From Treponema sp. (GTDB lineage Bacteria; Spirochaetota; Spirochaetia; Treponematales; Breznakiellaceae), in contig JAISGE010000143.1 of NCBI GenBank assembly GCA_031263265.1, positions 1 through 38,943 of the forward strand: a stretch of 38,943 nt of DNA. Reading direction: 5' to 3'. The notes under the pieces are model-generated. The model had not been told where the DNA came from. It worked only from the letters and a program-made list of their open reading frames with translations, and searched no databases. Below are positions 38,187 to 38,943 of the stretch, piece after piece. A program made the translations under genes and the position numbers. Positions within the stretch are counted from its first letter, which is position 1, and each line of letters begins with the position of its first letter.

Positions 38187-38251
38187 ACAATGAATTAGCT
38201 TTCCTTAGATTAGTACAAGGATTCTTCCATCATACTTTGTAGAACACCACC
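38187..38251. repeat. Further copy of the intergenic repeat seen at 55-118
   Basis: ACAAtGAATTAGCT...CATCATACTTTGTAGAaCACCaCC; 16-bp identical core and similar internal spacing (26 vs 27 bp). Confidence 0.6.
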
Positions 38252-38326
38252 TACATACTTAATTGAGGCTGATTTTCTCTTCAACGCTTTTTTCCGAATA
38301 CTATCACCACTACTATGCGATGTTTA

Positions 38327-38943
38327 TCATGGACGCCTTGCGGTAAGCGCCGCCTTTTTTCTGCAATCTGGGCAAAGTTTTCCAAACGGGTACGCGGCGG
38401 GGAGCACCCTTTCCCGCGCCAGTTCCAGCGCTTCTTTGGTCGCAAAGGGAACGCCACAGCGCTCGCAGGGGACAAGCGTAAAGGTCTTGTTCCAAATTGT
38501 TCGGGTGTCCCCGGTTTCGGTACATTCGATGGCGGCCACCGGACAGACTTTGGCACAGGCGCCGCAGCCGACGCAGTCCGCGGAAGGGGCGTCGTAGGGG
38601 GTGGAGACTTTTTTGGCGGTCCCCATCCCCACGGTGGAGATGGCGCCGTTCCCCAGAACGGCGCAGGCGGCGGCGCAGCGTCCGCATAACACGCAGTTTA
38701 GCTCAGGCGGCACAAATGCCCGCTTGGCTTCGGGAACAGCGTATTCGGCGCAAAGCTGTAGCAAGTACGGGTCATGGGGAGCGCGGTCGCGGAGCATCGA
38801 GATGATCATGCGGCGCAGGCGCTTTATTTTTTCACTTTTGGTAAAGATTTCGCACTTGCGTTTCAGCGGGTAGACGCAGGATGCGACTACCTTAGGTCCG
38901 CCGCCCTCGTCCACTTCGACCATGCAGAGGCGGCAAGTCCCCA
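38327..38943 (-). CDS. Iron-sulfur protein (2Fe-2S plus two 4Fe-4S motifs; NuoG/hydrogenase-type electron-transfer subunit), 5' end beyond the window
   Basis: Frame stays open to the edge (GTCRLCMVEVDEGGGPKVVASC), then CVLCGRCAAAC, CVGCGACAKVCP and C-terminal CERC...CPDC. Confidence 0.85.
   Translation of the reverse strand, partial: GTCRLCMVEVDEGGGPKVVASCVYPLKRKCEIFTKSEKIKRLRRMIISMLRDRAPHDPYLLQLCAEYAVPEAKRAFVPPELNCVLCGRCAAACAVLGNGAISTVGMGTAKKVSTPYDAPSADCVGCGACAKVCPVAAIECTETGDTRTIWNKTFTLVPCERCGVPFATKEALELARERVLPAAYPFGKLCPDCRKKAALTARRP

Noticed and set aside
38313-38873. Arg/Gly-rich ORFs on both strands at the right edge
   Set aside because: High-GC shadow frames of the Fe-S protein gene.
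1-38943. CRISPR arrays, tRNA/rRNA genes, IS elements, prophage or toxin-antitoxin pairs
   Set aside because: Looked for regularly spaced repeats, tRNA T-arm-like sequences, transposase or phage motifs; none seen by eye. A tRNAscan/Infernal run would be decisive.

Overview
This 38.9-kb bacterial chromosomal window looks spirochaete/Treponema-like. That taxon is inferred from the V-type ATPase operon layout and overall gene style, with no database search. Plus-strand content: a NifS/IscS-type cysteine desulfurase, aldose 1-epimerase, a V-ATPase operon (E-DUF2764-like-A-B-D-I-K) followed by ispG, a TPR protein, a degenerate response regulator, a 55-aa zinc-ribbon protein absent from the ORF track, rpsT, an HU-like gene, lnt, a second response regulator, a bactofilin, a CinA C-terminal-type amidase, rho, rpmE, a citramalate-synthase-like gene, pgsA, a small conserved-looking protein and an HtrA protease. 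Minus-strand content: DEAD-box helicase, RadC, a lipoprotein metallopeptidase, a methyl-accepting chemotaxis protein, a ferredoxin-containing aldo/keto reductase, an RsmB-like methylase, a DtxR-family regulator, an RluD-like synthase, a membrane protein, a YggS-type protein, rsmA, comEC and a truncated Fe-S protein. I see no tRNA, rRNA, CRISPR array, IS element or defence system. The strongest unusual signal is a pure 16-bp G/C homopolymer that exactly fills the spacer between a -35-like TTTACA and a -10-like TATAAA upstream of the chemotaxis receptor, which is a candidate phase-variable promoter. Other leads are a MerR-type 19-bp-spacer promoter with an internal dyad at the aldo/keto reductase, TAGACAAAACA repeats 42 bp apart before comEC, a leaderless-looking pgsA promoter, a mini-ORF with an ATGA overlap, a 13-bp hairpin at the V-ATPase K ribosome-binding site, a three-hairpin rho leader, and a dispersed repeat near both ends of the window.
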